This document shows positions 50,901 to 64,000 of a stretch of 64,000 bases of DNA, in pieces. The stretch is from Motacilla alba alba (Eukaryota > Chordata > Aves > Passeriformes > Motacillidae): contig NC_052018.1 in NCBI RefSeq assembly GCF_015832195.1, positions 62,061,666 through 62,125,665 of the forward strand, written 5' to 3'. Numbering within the stretch: position 1 is the first letter of the stretch; each line of letters opens with the position of its first letter. The notes under the pieces were generated by a model. The model saw nothing but the letters and a program-made list of their open reading frames with translations, had not been told where the DNA came from and did no database searches. Position numbers and translations under genes: made by a program.

Positions 50901-52039
50901 GTGAAACTAATACATATCTAATTCTCCTTCCCCACTCAGAATTAATCATAACTTCCAAATTCAGAACTTTTTTTTTTTTTTTAACTCTTGATTTGCTGTT
51001 GCAGCTGAGTTTAGAGATTTGGAGAGTCTTCCTTCCAGGTCCCATGAAGTGCCTTATGTTCTGCCTGACAGCAGAACAAATAAGCCAGACTCCAGTGTTA
51101 CATGTCAAAATTGCAAGCAGAAAGAAATGGCTGTGTTAGAGTGTTCTCCAGCCTGGAGCAGATGCTGGGGTGCCCTATATTCCATGGCTTCCAGGCAGTC
51201 AGTAGAGAAGATCTGAGCTGGCTGAGATATAATCTTAGGAGTGACACAGCCATTTTTTCATCCTCAAGATGACGAGAGGCCAAAAGGCAGAATAAAGCTG
51301 CTTTTATGTCCATTTTGCTGAGATAGGGATGGCAGTAGCTTGGGTGAGCAGAGAGAACTAGCTTAAAATGTAGCAGATGCTGCTTTTAAGTCTTAAAAAG
51401 AAAAAAAAAGGAAAATTAGTTGTGCAATGAGGAAAATATACTGCAGCTGGAACAGAGAACACTGCAAGGATTAAAGGAAGCTAGGTATCCTTTGAGATGG
51501 CAGATGTACTACCAAATATTTATTTCTTTTAAATATTTTCTTAAGTCTTTAAAGTAAGGTAGTAGCTTCTATTGTTTCCTTTGGCAGCTTATTCTAGCCA
51601 TGAGCTTCTCTGTGTAATGAAATTCCACCTACAGTAAATCTTCTGAGTGCCTGGCTGTTCCTGAGGTTTAACTCTTCCAAGTCTAGTTCCCTGCTTATCT
51701 GCCTGCCCTGTACTGCGTTAATTCCAGTGTACTTTGAGATTGACATCAACAGTCTTGTCCCAAATGTCCTGGGCTGTCAAGAGGATGAGCTGAGTGACCC
51801 ACTTTCTATGATTCTCTTATTTATCCACTTGGTTCGATCACTGAAAATCTCAGTCCTTATTTTTGCCTAAGAACTCACTATTTTGACCTGGAGAACCTCT
51901 CCTTGTAAATTCAGCATATTTGTCACAGCCTAAATCTGGGCAGTTTGAGCCCTGGATGATCCCAGTGGTCTGGGATCCCACCAGCTGGGCTACTGTCCTG
52001 GTCAGCGGTCCTTAGGCTGGGCTGGACTGGCTGTGGATC
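47911..52039. other. Intergenic, no gene seen
   Basis: Unique AT-rich sequence with a T15 run at 50968-50982. A small CR1-like ending (TTTCTATGATTCTC near 51803-51816) is too short to call. No exon or RNA gene was recognised. Confidence 0.5.
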
Positions 52040-52455
52040 TCTGTGAAGGGACTAGAAAACATGTCTGAGGGAGCTGGGTTTGTTTAATCACTAGAAGAGA
52101 AGGCTCAGGGGGACCTCATCACTCTCTGAGGCTCCCTGAAAGCCAGATCAGGACTGGTCTCTTCTTCTGCACCTGCAGTGAGAGAACTGGAGGAAATAGC
52201 CTTAAACTGAGGCAGGGGACATTCAGATTAGATATTAGACTATTTTTTTTTCACTGTTGAGGTGGTGAAGCACTGGAATAGGTTACCCAGGGCGGTGGTG
52301 GAGTCACCATCCCTGGAAGTGTTTAAGGGGTGTCTGCATCTGGCCCAGGGTGATTATGGTTTAGTGGTTTAGGGACTTCAGTGGAAGTGCTGGGTGGATG
52401 TTTGGACTTGATCTTAAAGTTCTCTTCCAACCCTGATGATTCTATGATTCATTCA
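52040..52455 (+). mobile_element. CR1 LINE 3' fragment, plus strand
   Basis: The sequence runs in CR1 sense order. GAGGGAGCTGGGTTTG is followed by AGAAGAGAAGGCTCAGGGGG, CCTCATCACTCTCTGAGGC, a diverged middle, GGTTACCCAGGGCGGTGG, TGGAGTCACCATCCCTGGAA, TGGACTTGATCTTAAAG and the terminal TGATTCTATGATTC. The 5' edge is approximate because the sequence before 52070 is diverged. It is a 5'-truncated copy, older-looking than the 23-kb copy, and has no intact reverse transcriptase frame. Confidence 0.92.
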
Positions 52456-55400
52456 GTGAGATGCTAAGAAATCTAGCGTCACTGTGGTGTGTGGATATAT
52501 GGAAAATATCTAACATAACTAGGAAAAGGAAGACAGAGGCTGTTGTCCTTTCCAGGGTGACTTCTCTGATTTCCTAACTATAAGAGGCCAGCTGAACCTT
52601 GGTGACTTATTCTGAAGGTCAGCCACAATTTCTAAGCAGTCCTACCCCATTTCATATTGACCATATGCTTGTAGCCATAGCTGCAATAAGAGAAAACCGA
52701 GCTCTAGCTCTTCCTCCTGACAGCAGTGAGTGATCCAATGTCCATGCTGAAGTGAGAAATGGGAAACAAACTGGAGCTTAAGGAGAACATTTGACCATAT
52801 ATGGAAAGCAATTTTTTAGGACATAATGTTCCAATGTATTCATTCTTAACTTGCTTTTCTCCAGCAGGAATTGCTGAGCTTATTTTAACCAACACCCCTC
52901 TTTGATTCATCCAAACTGTTCTTCGGAGTTCCTCTACTCTCTTGCCATTGACTAAAACATTAAAAAACAAGATATTGTGAGGGAACAAAAAGGTATGTGT
53001 GGATTCTGGGACCAAAGCTTTGGTTTGTATCTGTACATAGTGGAAGACACTTAGTTCACTGGGAGTTAGATGCTTAAATGTCTTTCAGAATCAGAGCTTC
53101 ATTGGGAAATTATGTAAGCTTGCTTCTTTTTTTTTTTTACTTTATCCTTTCCTTTTACAATCCATTTAATTCAGATGGTAAATATGTTGTGAAAAGCAGC
53201 AACATTGCCATTTAAACATTCTGACCGCTTAATATATGAACAATTGCCATAAATAAATAATTAGTCCAGGTCACTGTGCATGGTACTGGTTTGCCGACTG
53301 GCTGAAAAGAGAGGGCTAGAAATGACAGAGAAGAGGCTGTGTGCAAAATGTTTCTTTCCTACAACAGAATAAGAAACAGACATTAACTCATTTATATTGA
53401 CAGAATCTGAATATTGGCTTATTTCATGTGTAGAAGAACTTTTCCTTCTGTGTGATATTCTAGTTTTTCCCTTAGGAGCTGTGAGCATTACATAACCATC
53501 AAACAACATTCTACGCACTGTGTTAAATTTCCTAAACCTGCAAGTAGGAATGTGTCACCAGCCAGAGACGTCACTTTGGCTGACTGCTGAGTCCTTTGGA
53601 ATCAATGCTACTCCCCTTTGAGCATATTCACTGTGAAATGGTTTAACAGGACAAAGTGATTTATTTCAGTAGACATAGCTTCTTGGGTAAATAAAATACC
53701 ATTTGTTCTCTCCACTAGATTAATTAAGCTACAAACAAACTATAGCTATTCAAATGAGCTCTGAGCTATATGTACCTGGGAGCATCTAGTACTGTGTATC
53801 CAGGTACCCAATCTCTCACAGCTGCTTTAGCTAAGGGATGATATGAGTCTGCCTTACTGAAGAGCTGCCCAACATGTTTGGTTTGTGTCCAGTGTCTTGG
53901 TTTGCATGATTATACAAATCTCTGTGCCAGAACAATGAACCCTCAGTAAATACAATTATTCTACTGCTTTTCCCCTTTTCCTCTCGGAATTTAAATTACT
54001 GCTTCTACTGTGGTACTGAACAACTGATGCTCTGTAGTGGATCTCACCTTACAGGTCATTATCAATTGTAAAATTCTTTCTCTATTTTACAGGCAGAAAA
54101 GGCAGAAAAATGAAACACTGAAGAGGGTGACTGAGTTTCAGACTCCGAATCTGTATTTGCATGTCACCATCCTGTTCTTGGTTTAGTTTAATCACAGAGT
54201 TGGAGCCATGGGTGTCATTATACTTCTTTGCATGAAAACTGAAAAAGGAAGTTTTGGAAATTTATTCACAGAAAACAGGTCTGAGTTTGGGAGATGGATG
54301 AGTTTCCCCTTGGGTACCACTGTCACCACAAACTATTAGCGACATACAAATATCATAATCCAAAAATATATTTGGTCTTGAAATAAGATGTGTGTCCCAT
54401 CGGTGGAGATGATTAAACTGTTGGATGCTTTAGCAAGGCAGTTGATAAATTTGTCTTCCATTATAATAGTATTTAAAATAGGTTTTAAAGCTTTTTAAAT
54501 AATTATTTTCAGGAAGACATCTCTGTCCAGCAGTTGGAAAACCTCTTACAACCTGGGTATGCAACAGTCAAATGATCACTGTAACATGGGCTGTCATTTC
54601 TAGTATGAGAAAAATCCCAGAAAATTAAACTTGTGCAATTCAATTGCATTATTGATTGTCCCTGAAGTCCATAACCCATTAAGTATATATTGGCAAGTCT
54701 TTCTCTGGACTTACAGGTTGTTAGTAACTCAGCAAGGTTAGCATTTATATGTGTTTGTTTATATTCATACTTGTTTATAGCACATTAAAAACAGGAGCTA
54801 ATCTCATTTGCTCATCTTATATGAAGAAGTACTGAAATATCAGATACATAGTCATGGCTTAAGCCCACCTGTCAAATAAGAGTCACACAGTCTCAATGCT
54901 CCCCTCTCCCCCCTCCCCCTGCAGTGAAATTGGGTGTAGAGTCAACGGTAAAACTTGTAGGTTGAGATAATTGAAAACAAAGTAAAAAAAAGTATTGGAA
55001 AGGACAAAACCATACAATTGCTCACCATCTAATGCCATGTCCTATTCCAAAACCCAAATCAGACCCTCTTCCAGGTAACTCCCCCAGTTTGTGTAATGGG
55101 CATGACATTCTGTGATGTGCAATATGCTTTTGGCCAGTTCTGGTCACCTGTCCTGGCTATGGCCTCTCCCAGTTTTTTAGTTTTTGTACCTCCTCACTGT
55201 CATGAGCATAAGACATAAAAAAAAAAAATTCCTTGACTTAGGATAAACACAACTTAGACAAAACCAAAACTTCAGCATGTTATTGACATTATTCTCATTC
55301 TAAATCCAAGACACAGCATGTACCATCTACTATAAGAAGGAATTAAATCTATCCCAGCTGGAACCAGGACACACAGAGACCTTCATAATCAGTATTTGTC

Positions 55401-55957
55401 TGGAAAATTTTAAAAGCAGATGTGTGAAAGTGCAAAATGTATAAATCATCTCTGACAAATCCAAAGAAAGGCTGCTAATTTTTTTCAAGAAATGCTTTAT
55501 AAGCTCAAAGGTCACACAAAGGTTAAGCCAATTATTGTAAGTGCTTTATTTTTAAATTGGATGGGAGCTTTGTTCATAAATTAATGTGACACAAAAAAAA
55601 AATCTCTAATCAGACAAAAAACGTTAGCTAGAAGAAATACAAACATGATCTTTAATGTGATACAAACTGAAGAAGAAAAATTTTAACTAACGATATCTTT
55701 TCTGACCTGAATCAGTGAATCAATAAGTGCTATAAAGCATGGGAAGAGTAAAGCACTTTTTAAACTATATGGATCAGGTTATATTTCAATAAACAGTTAC
55801 CTTAGTTCTCCCTCTTGCACTCCTGTTGGTTTTATTTTCCAGATGCATGCCCTTAGTAATTATTTTGGTCTGTATTTACTGCATTTTGCTCAGTGAGATA
55901 GTCCCTGGCTGCATTCCTACCAGATAGTGTGGTAAGTTCTATTACATAGCAGAGGTT

Positions 55958-55961
<4 letters not shown>

Positions 55962-56044
<83 letters not shown>

Positions 56045-56066
56045 TGTGTGTGTATGTATGTATATG
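55962..56066. repeat. Compound (AT)n(TG)n microsatellite
   Basis: About 16 AT units (55962-55993) pass directly into a long TG run with a few TATG interruptions, ending near 56066. The Thr/His and Val/Cys frames over it are artefacts. Confidence 0.97.
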
Positions 56067-59000
56067 TTTTTTTCTCCCTCCCCTGAACAGGAAAGAAGCA
56101 GTAATCATTGGCTCAGTCAATATTGATCATTACCCTATTGACTTTGCTGCTGTTACACATTATATAGACAGTCTTTTACTGAACTGAGTTCTGTGAATCT
56201 TGTTATTCTACCAGAATCAGCAGAAAATTTTGATTTGGGTGGAACTGGAATCACCTTGAGCCATCTGCCTTTGAAGCTGACATTTGATTGTACTTAATAT
56301 TTCTTATTTCCTTCAAAATTTAAGGACTTGTAACTTGAAAAATTCTTTCAAAAACCAGCAAGAAATTTCTGCATTATTTTCTGCCCAGAATTTGCAATTA
56401 GGCCATAGCCTCCTAAGTCCCAGATAGCTCCGTTTGAAAAAAGAGTAAAATACCAAAAGCATAATAGCTGAAGTATTAAACATCTCTTTGGACTACAGCA
56501 TCCATTTCCCTGAATCACACACAGATGGTTCAATGAAAAAGAAAGGCCATGTTTATTCTGGCAGGAATCCTGGTCACTGTCAAGGAAACATTATCTTCAA
56601 AAGAAAAAAGATATTTTAGATGAAAATTCCCAAAAGACTGACTCTTAGTTTTGACATCACCATAGATTCAGAAATGAAATAATTAAAAAACTAGTTCATG
56701 TATCTTACAGACTCATACTGTAATGCCAGATATTTTTAGTACTCCATAAGGATTCTTGCTTCGTGCTGAGTTGTACTTCATCTTTGTGCTCAGAGACAAG
56801 TGCAATGAATCCTGCACAAGGAAAGGGCACATGATTTCAGAAGATGCAGAGTACAGAGTGACAGAGGGTGAGGTGCAGACTCTTTCTTCACCCCATTCTT
56901 TGTTTCCATGGGCTTTGCAGGAGCTCACTGAAGGGATACATGGTTAATACCCAGCAGGACATTACAGGGCAGCTCAGGAGAAATGTTTCTTATAGATAAA
57001 CAGCCAAGAATTTTTTTCATCCCAGTCACAGACATAAAAAATGGATATCACACAAAGATTTTTTTTATAAAAACAAATGGCTGTAGATGATAGGTTATAG
57101 AGAGGCTGGACAGAAAGAAAGATCAGCAGGATACCTGGATGTCAGCATTATGACGTCCAAAGGCCCATCTGGTATCTATGCAGTGGAGTAAAAGGAGATG
57201 TCTGGTAATCAGGGTTTTGAGGTATATTCAGAAAGCAGAAAGGAGAATCTGAGCTGGGATAGGGAACACAGAAGAATCACTCATGGAGGGAGAAGGAGGG
57301 GAGGGGGTGGCCAGAGGCTTCTCTATCAGGAAATGGTTTAGCAGAGCTGTCTTTGTGAGGCAGAACTTCTTTGCTGTCAGTGGGGGACAAACAGCAAAAA
57401 GCCCAGCCTCATTCCTACAGTTATTTTTTTCTATTTCATCTGCTCATGTCTTCAATACTGAAAATGAGTTCACTCACTTGAATTAATTACAGAAAAAGTA
57501 AAGAAACAAACTTTTATATATTTCTGATGTGTTTGACATGAAATGTTTCTTCCTCCAGTTTTTCATTTGTGAGTAGAATCAGAAGTGGTAGAAATCTCAT
57601 CAAAGGGTTGTCTTTCTGAAATTTCTAATGCTTTTTCTCTTTTTCAAGAAATGAAATATGCAGGAAAATTGGATAATCTTTCAGCTGCTTGGATGGTTGC
57701 TTGAAGCAAATTCAGTCCCCAAACCTTTCAAGACTTCTTTGCTGCAAATGCATATTGACAAACAGACAGCCAAATGCCACAGAAATAGGCCCTGGTAATG
57801 CATGTAATTGAATTAGAATACCAGAAGAGTGCTGAAAAAGAGGGCCAGAATAAATAATATGATCAGTCTGAAATGTGTAATCTGTTTTTTAATCAAAATT
57901 ACTCTACAAGAAAAGCCTATTCCTTCATCCTCGTGTGAACCCCTACTAGTATGTTACTCCTACTCTTACATATTCTTGGACATAAACTTTGTAAGTCAGA
58001 GTCAGATTTGTGCACTCAGATTCTTATTTGATCTACTTAGACTTATCTGGCTAATTGAGTAGTGCTCTTGAGATGGACAAAATCTCAAATAGAAAAAGGA
58101 GGAAAGTTTAATACAGGAGATAACATTAACTTTCTATTAACAAAACCTACAGTACTCACAACACACCCACAGGACATGACAAAATGACATTTTGTTCCTT
58201 CTTTTCACCCTGTCCAATCAAAACATATTTGAAGAGAGATCAGCAAAGAAAATGTAGAATTTCAAATCTCAGCTCATGAAGGCACATTCCCACCTTGGCA
58301 GTGGAGGGGTTCCTTAATGCCTTATTCTTACCAAACCATCCTCTGCCATGTCAGGTGGTTGAGAATTATTGCTTCCTGAATTCCAAAACAAATTATTCTT
58401 CGCTTTGAAACAAAAAGATGGGATTTTATCTGACAATGAGTATTGTTAAAAGAGGGGGTCATTTTGCTCTTCTGTGGCCAGACCTAAGTATTTAGATGAC
58501 TCTCTGCAAGTGAACATTCCTGGTTTCAGGGCACTGTTTTCACTTTGTATGATCAGAATCCGCCTACTGTAAAATGGCAGGAAATGGAAAAGACAGAGAT
58601 GTCATATTTTCTCTACATCCTTGGAATAAACTGGGTTTTTTTAGTTTACTGGAGACATTTTCTGTAAGTGTATCCTTCTTATGAGTATTTCTGGGGAAGT
58701 GTAAAATCAGTGAGGTGAGATGAATTCCTCAAAATTAGAGAAGTCCACAAGACTAGATTACCAACCCTTTGTACTGAATATCAGCTCAGTAAAGGATTCA
58801 TAATCTCTAGATACATTCCTACAACATATAGGCCCATTTTTTTTTCCTGCTCCAATCTCTTTCAGGAGGGGGATGGATGAGGATGTTTTGATAAATGGCA
58901 ATTATCAGTGCAATGAAAGCTATCAGTGCAGTGATAAGCTTCCAAAATATATGAGGTTTCTGTGCAAGATTCTTTAAGTGAAATGAAAGAACTCTAAAAT

Positions 59001-61340
59001 TACACACTGAAAAATCAATATATTGTTTTGCTTTGCTTGAAAAAACATCTTGCAAAAGGGTCTTCATTTTTCAAGTCCCATGACCACAGCTGAAACACAT
59101 AAACTGAAAAGAGCTATAAAGATATAAATCTTCATAGAAATCATAACTTTCTCCTGCCATTATTGCTGCTTCTTAGCAAAACCATGCAGTCATTTTCTAT
59201 TCATTTAGAATTCAGTCAAGTAGGATCAATTCAGGCTTTGCTTGTCTGTATCCTGTGAGGTAATTCCAGCTAATGAAGCTGCAAAGTATAAAATCTGGCT
59301 TCAGCCAGCAAGACCATTACAATGCTCTTCCTTTTGTTCTGACCTTTCAGTGTCTAAGGCAGTGAGGGTTGCCTGTTACTAGCACTTGTGGCAAAATGTT
59401 GAGTGCTAGTATGGATGATGGCTCTGCTGCTATGAATCATCTAGATAACATTATCTAAGCAAATAATTTATTTCAAATGAGAAAACTTCATTAGGAACAG
59501 TAAGACTGCCGTGCCAAGCATGCAAAATTTAGGAAATGGTAGAACTAAGATGAACCATGCAGCTTCAATTCAAGTCCCTAATATCTGACATGTTATGGTT
59601 GCTTTAGAAGGTTGTCAGAATTTCATATAGGATTTTCCCATTGATGTGCTCTGCAATGGAATCCTAGTAAGTACCTAAGATTGTTCTCCCTCTGCTAAAG
59701 TGTGTGCAAAGCTCATGAAGACACAATCTTAATGTCAGACTATACATTTCCTGGTAGATTTCTGCTACATGTGCTTAAGAAAATCAGTGCCTCAGAAAGA
59801 CTGGTGGATCTCTCTCTTGCACGCAGTCAGACATGCAGTCAGGTAAGAGCATTTGTAAGAATTGTAAGATGTGTGCTGTGATCTTCACATCTTTATAAGG
59901 TTTGTGCAAGGCAGAGGCACCAATCTCCTTGCTCAGTTCCCATGGCATTCTCCTAGCCACAGAAATTGGGACACCCTGGGAGAAGTGGCCCGTTCACCTT
60001 GTCCAGCTTTGCAGTGCAACACAGTCATTCCTCTCCAGGCTGCCTCCCGCGTAGCGCAGTCGGCTCTTGAGAGCTGATTTTATGACCAAATTTGGGCCGG
60101 ATTCTGGGGTCTGCCTGATGTCTTCTCTATGTATTTCATGTTACAGCAAAAAGGTGCTCAAAAATTCTAGACTGCACAGCGTGGCTGAGCACAAGATTTA
60201 TTAGAAAAAGAGAATAAGAAAGAAGAAGAAGAAAACAAGTATGCCTCCCAAGTGTGATACAAACATCAAGCATTCCTTGGTACAAGCAAGGGAATAGAAT
60301 AGGTGAAAATTGTTTCCTCAGCATTGCAAATAGAAAAGTCAAGGCCTGGAATGAAGATATCTGCCAAAAATTATACAGTAATCCAATGCCAAATGGGAAT
60401 TAGGAGTTTTCATCTCTTATTTCTGTGTTTATTCTTAACCAAGCTTCTTGTTGTTATTCACATATTGTCCTTTATTTTTCAGCACCAGTGCTCAGCCTTG
60501 ACAAAGAGCTTGACAGAGACACTTTGCAGTCAGCTGGAATCAGTTGGGCACAAATAATTGCCTTGTGAACATGTGACATTTTCTTGCCCCATTCAGTTCA
60601 GCACTGTAAATCAGAGCATCTGCACAGTGACCTGCTGTGTGTATTACCATGGCCAGGCCAAAATTCTGCATTGGTAGCCTGGTTTTATGTAGCTCTGTTT
60701 GCTCATGCACTTTTTCAATTGGCTATGCAAAAATGGTAAAAACCGATTTTAGCAAGCAATAATGCAGGATGCACTTTCAATAAAAATGAAAGAATTTTTA
60801 AATGCAAATATTTTCCCTGGGCATAAAAAAAGAAGGAGCAACCAACTAAGCGCAAAAAAAGGCAAACTTCAGCAGTAATCCAACATCACTTCTAGGAAAA
60901 AAATCACAATTACTTTGAAGTGAAGGTTATAACTTTGCTTGCATTTGATAGACGGAATTCTGCCACTAGTATCTACATTTATGAAAGAAATTTATTGGGA
61001 AGCTTGCCTGGAGTAAAGAGAACACAAAAGTGTGGCAGGTGAACGCAAGAAAGTGCTTGAGAACAGTTTGTTTTGTTCCAGCTCAAAACATGTTGCTTGG
61101 TGCAGTGGCTGTTCAAGACCCACATCAACTGCCCATTGCATAAATTCTCATCATGTTGAGTTATTTAATGATTTAGGCTGCCCATCTAACTTATTACAGA
61201 TGAGGCAGCAGAAAATGCATTTCTGCATTTCTGTTTTCTTTTCTCTGACTCAACACTCCACATTTACATGTGCTGGAAGACCAAAGAATCACCTGTTACT
61301 TAGATTTCTCTTGCTTTTGACAGATATTAGAACCCAGCTG

Positions 61341-61406
61341 TATTTTCTAATCATCCCTTGGTTATTTTCTAATCATCCCTTGGTCATTTTCTAATCACCG
61401 CTTGGT
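61341..61406. repeat. Three tandem copies of a 22-bp unit
   Basis: Copies lie at 61341-61362, 61363-61384 and 61385-61406, with a unit of the type TATTTTCTAATCATCCCTTG+GT. The first two are identical and the third has two substitutions. Confidence 0.9.
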
Positions 61407-63664
61407 CTGCATTATGTTTTCTCAGGGCAAATTCCACTTCCTTCTGGCGTTGTTTTTTGTTTTTGTTTTTTTTTTTTTTTTACAATGCTCGGTGAGACGC
61501 AGCAATCAATAATCTCATGGGAATTGCTCAGGAGATTAAAATGCAAAACAATTTTTCATACACATTTGCCTTCTGGAACAAACATCTTAAATCACAAAAT
61601 TATCTCTCTGAAGCATCATGCCAGTAGGCTCAGATGGCTTCTAGCATTTACATTTTTTTAAAATCTGCAGTAACTCCAGTGAAATCAGAAGAGGCACTTT
61701 GTAGTGAGTAGGATTTTACACAGTGAAGTTAGACAGGAAGCTCTGCTATCCGGAGATACTGTTTGGTAGAGTACACCCAGAGAGGTTCAGCCAGGGGAAG
61801 TTCCCACCATCCAGGTTTTCCATTGGCAGTCACAAGTGTTTTTTTAGAAACCTGTGCTCAGTTTCTTTGCATTCCCTTCCACTGAGCCAGCTCACTCAGA
61901 AAGTTGTTTGGAGGGGAAATTGCAGCGGTACATGGTTGTTAAATATTATTTTATCACATTTATGTGTCCCATATGGCTTCTATGACTGTGCCATCATTTG
62001 ATGCTACTGCTGGCTAATCAGTAATTTTCATATCACTCCTTACCAGTCTCTTAATTTCTGGGAAGAAAAGAGAGACATGCGGATCCATTATCTTGGAAGT
62101 CTTAGATTTACTAAAGAATTTTCAAAACAGCTCCTTCAAATAGGCATTGATGTCGTGACAGTAATCACTTCAAAACCCCCAAACCAAGACCACCCCAAAA
62201 CCACTGAATCATACACTGATTTATTTATCAAATCAATTTTCCCTCAAACCACAGATCAGGAATCACATGGCAGATTGTGATGTACAAGACCAAATACATG
62301 CACAGGTAAAGATGTAATGTCATATTTTCTAAGTTTGAGGGGATGAATGAAATTTGTTTTTCTGGGTCTTTAGGCCTGGTCCTTTTCACTCACATTCTGC
62401 CAAAATTTTATTCCTCTAAGGAGAAATTTCCTCTAGAAAACTTTCTCTTGTGGCTCATCATTATTTTAAGTAGTTGGCCAAAAGGAGAGGGTTGTTTTTT
62501 TTCCAAATGTGGGTATTTTTTTCCAGCTAGTGGGAAACTCTGTGGGCTTGCAAGTACCTATCTCCATGGCAGAGTGCCTGAGGACCCTGGCACTGCTGGT
62601 TATCCTAGTGCCACAGGCCCTGGAAATTCTCTTTGCTTCCCCATCAGGTCCAGCTGTGGGGTACCTGCATAATATGATGACTTTCATTAGTGTCTTCCCA
62701 GAAGAAGACACTCTCCCAGAAGGAGATCTTTGGAAGCGAGGTCAAATAAATGTTCTGTGCACAAACGCACAGGTGGGTTTCGGTACTGGTAAATTGATCT
62801 GTGTAGTAAAGTAACTATTCAAACTGACAATAATTAAAATTATTCCAAACAGATGAAAATCAATTTACATTACGTGTGAGCTTGCAAACCAGAAAAGGTC
62901 GAAGATTTTATTATTTGGCTACTTTACAACCAATTTTTCAATCTGTCTACAGTCTTTTTAGCACAGTGGGCATTTTCCTTTCTTTTAGCATACTTATGTA
63001 ACCATAACCCTGAACCTGTCCAAAATTGTAATGTCAATGTTCAAAATGTGACAGACATCTGTTCTTAAAGAAGAAAATTGCTTGCAACTCTTTCTTTCAA
63101 TTTTTTGCAATCAGATCTTTGACTCCAGTTCAGATAGTGAGACTCTGTATTGTTTATTCTTTTAATATTGATTAATATATTTCTAGCAGTTCAAAATTTC
63201 CAAGTGAAAAGAATTATAGAAAGCTAATATGATGTGAAAATATGATGCAAAAGCAAATATTTATTAATAGAATTTTCCTATTTTCATATTTTAAAAATCC
63301 CAGCAGAACCAAATTATTGTAGGCTTTTAAATCCTCAGTCTGTTATTTTTCAGTTGAAAGAAATCTTAGCTCTGAGGACCTCTATGACACTCTTAAAAGC
63401 TAATCTCCTACGCAGTCAGTGGAAGAACATCAAATGCCTTCACCAACTCTGGATGAGTTTCCAAAAAATTTTACTAGGAAAAATATTGAATGCCAAATTC
63501 CTCTCTTGTGCCTTGGACCCTTTATATATCAGTAGGACATTTCAGAATAAACCTTTATTACTTTCCAACAGGGCTGGAAATCCATCGTGGCCTATACTAT
63601 AAAGCAGCACCTATGGTAATATTGAACTACGCAGAAGCTCAAATGATTAACCAGAAAGTTATTC

Positions 63665-63893
63665 ATCTTTCTTGACTTTAGTTTAAGGATTATGTAATTT
63701 TAAGGATTTTATCTTTAAATTATCCTTGTTTGAAGATTACTTTTAAGGATTACTTTGGTGTAGATTGGTGAGATTTTTTACTGCATATTAGACCTATTGA
63801 ATCAGCCATATTCCATGGCAAACATAATTTCTAGAAACACACTCCCCTTGATTTTATTATCCAATTAATGTTAATTAATGTTAATTAATCAGT
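63665..63893. repeat. AT-rich short tandem motifs
   Basis: TTTAAGGATT-type units recur several times at about 63678-63752. Two and a half copies of a TTAATGTTAA unit follow at about 63865-63890. Both are local slippage-type repeats. Confidence 0.6.
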
Positions 63894-64000
63894 AGAATAT
63901 GAAGGACAATGCAGACAAAACAACACTGTTTGCCAGACAAAATTTAATACACAAGTCACTAGAAGATTTCTCTGTTTAGTGGTGGTACATAGGACAACTA

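Larger units (their letters stand above)
52456..64000. other. Intergenic to window end, no gene seen
   Basis: AT-rich sequence holding the compound microsatellite at 56 kb, a T16 run (61466-61481) and small tandem repeats at 61.3, 63.7 and 63.9 kb. A minus-strand open frame at 58819-59067 has a hydrophobic segment but no relatives I recognise. No exon of a neighbouring gene such as ADGRG6 was recognised. Confidence 0.5.

Noticed and set aside
1..64000. Bacterial or phage systems, CRISPR arrays, operons, tRNA or rRNA genes
   Set aside because: No regularly spaced repeats, Shine-Dalgarno-linked gene runs or recognisable structural RNA were seen; the DNA is vertebrate in character.

Overview
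The window looks like nuclear DNA of a bird, probably a songbird. The evidence is CR1 LINE 3' ends on both strands, several LTRs that resemble bird endogenous retroviruses (one of a type I associate with passerines), mostly AT-rich non-coding sequence, and a vertebrate-style terminal exon with a polypyrimidine tract, acceptor and AT-rich 3' UTR. All family names come from recall and reading; no database was searched.

Only one protein-coding gene is supported. Positions 1-3364 are read as the last intron, and 3365-4183 as the last coding exon (272 codons, phase 0), of a ZAS/Schnurri-family zinc-finger transcription factor, most likely HIVEP2. The rest of the gene lies to the left of the window. 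A long 3' UTR follows, with poly(A) signals near 4.5, 4.95 and 5.9 kb. A GC-rich block separates the AT-rich proximal and distal parts.

From about 5.9 kb to 64 kb I see no convincing gene. This fits the large intergenic interval expected downstream of HIVEP2 (toward ADGRG6 in mammals, by established synteny). The recognisable content is a solo LTR with a perfect 6-bp target-site duplication (9.55-9.94 kb), a minus-strand LTR (12.57-13.55 kb), a minus-strand CR1 (23.2-23.6 kb), a short degraded CR1 end (29.9 kb), two different plus-strand LTRs 0.7 kb apart (46.4-47.9 kb) and a plus-strand CR1 (52.0-52.5 kb). There are also simple repeats, the largest a compound (AT)n(TG)n microsatellite near 56 kb, and a few short tandem duplications.

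I found no operon, CRISPR array, RNA gene or new multi-gene system. Nearly all the short open frames in this desert look like chance, and the few that deserve a second look are listed with low scores.
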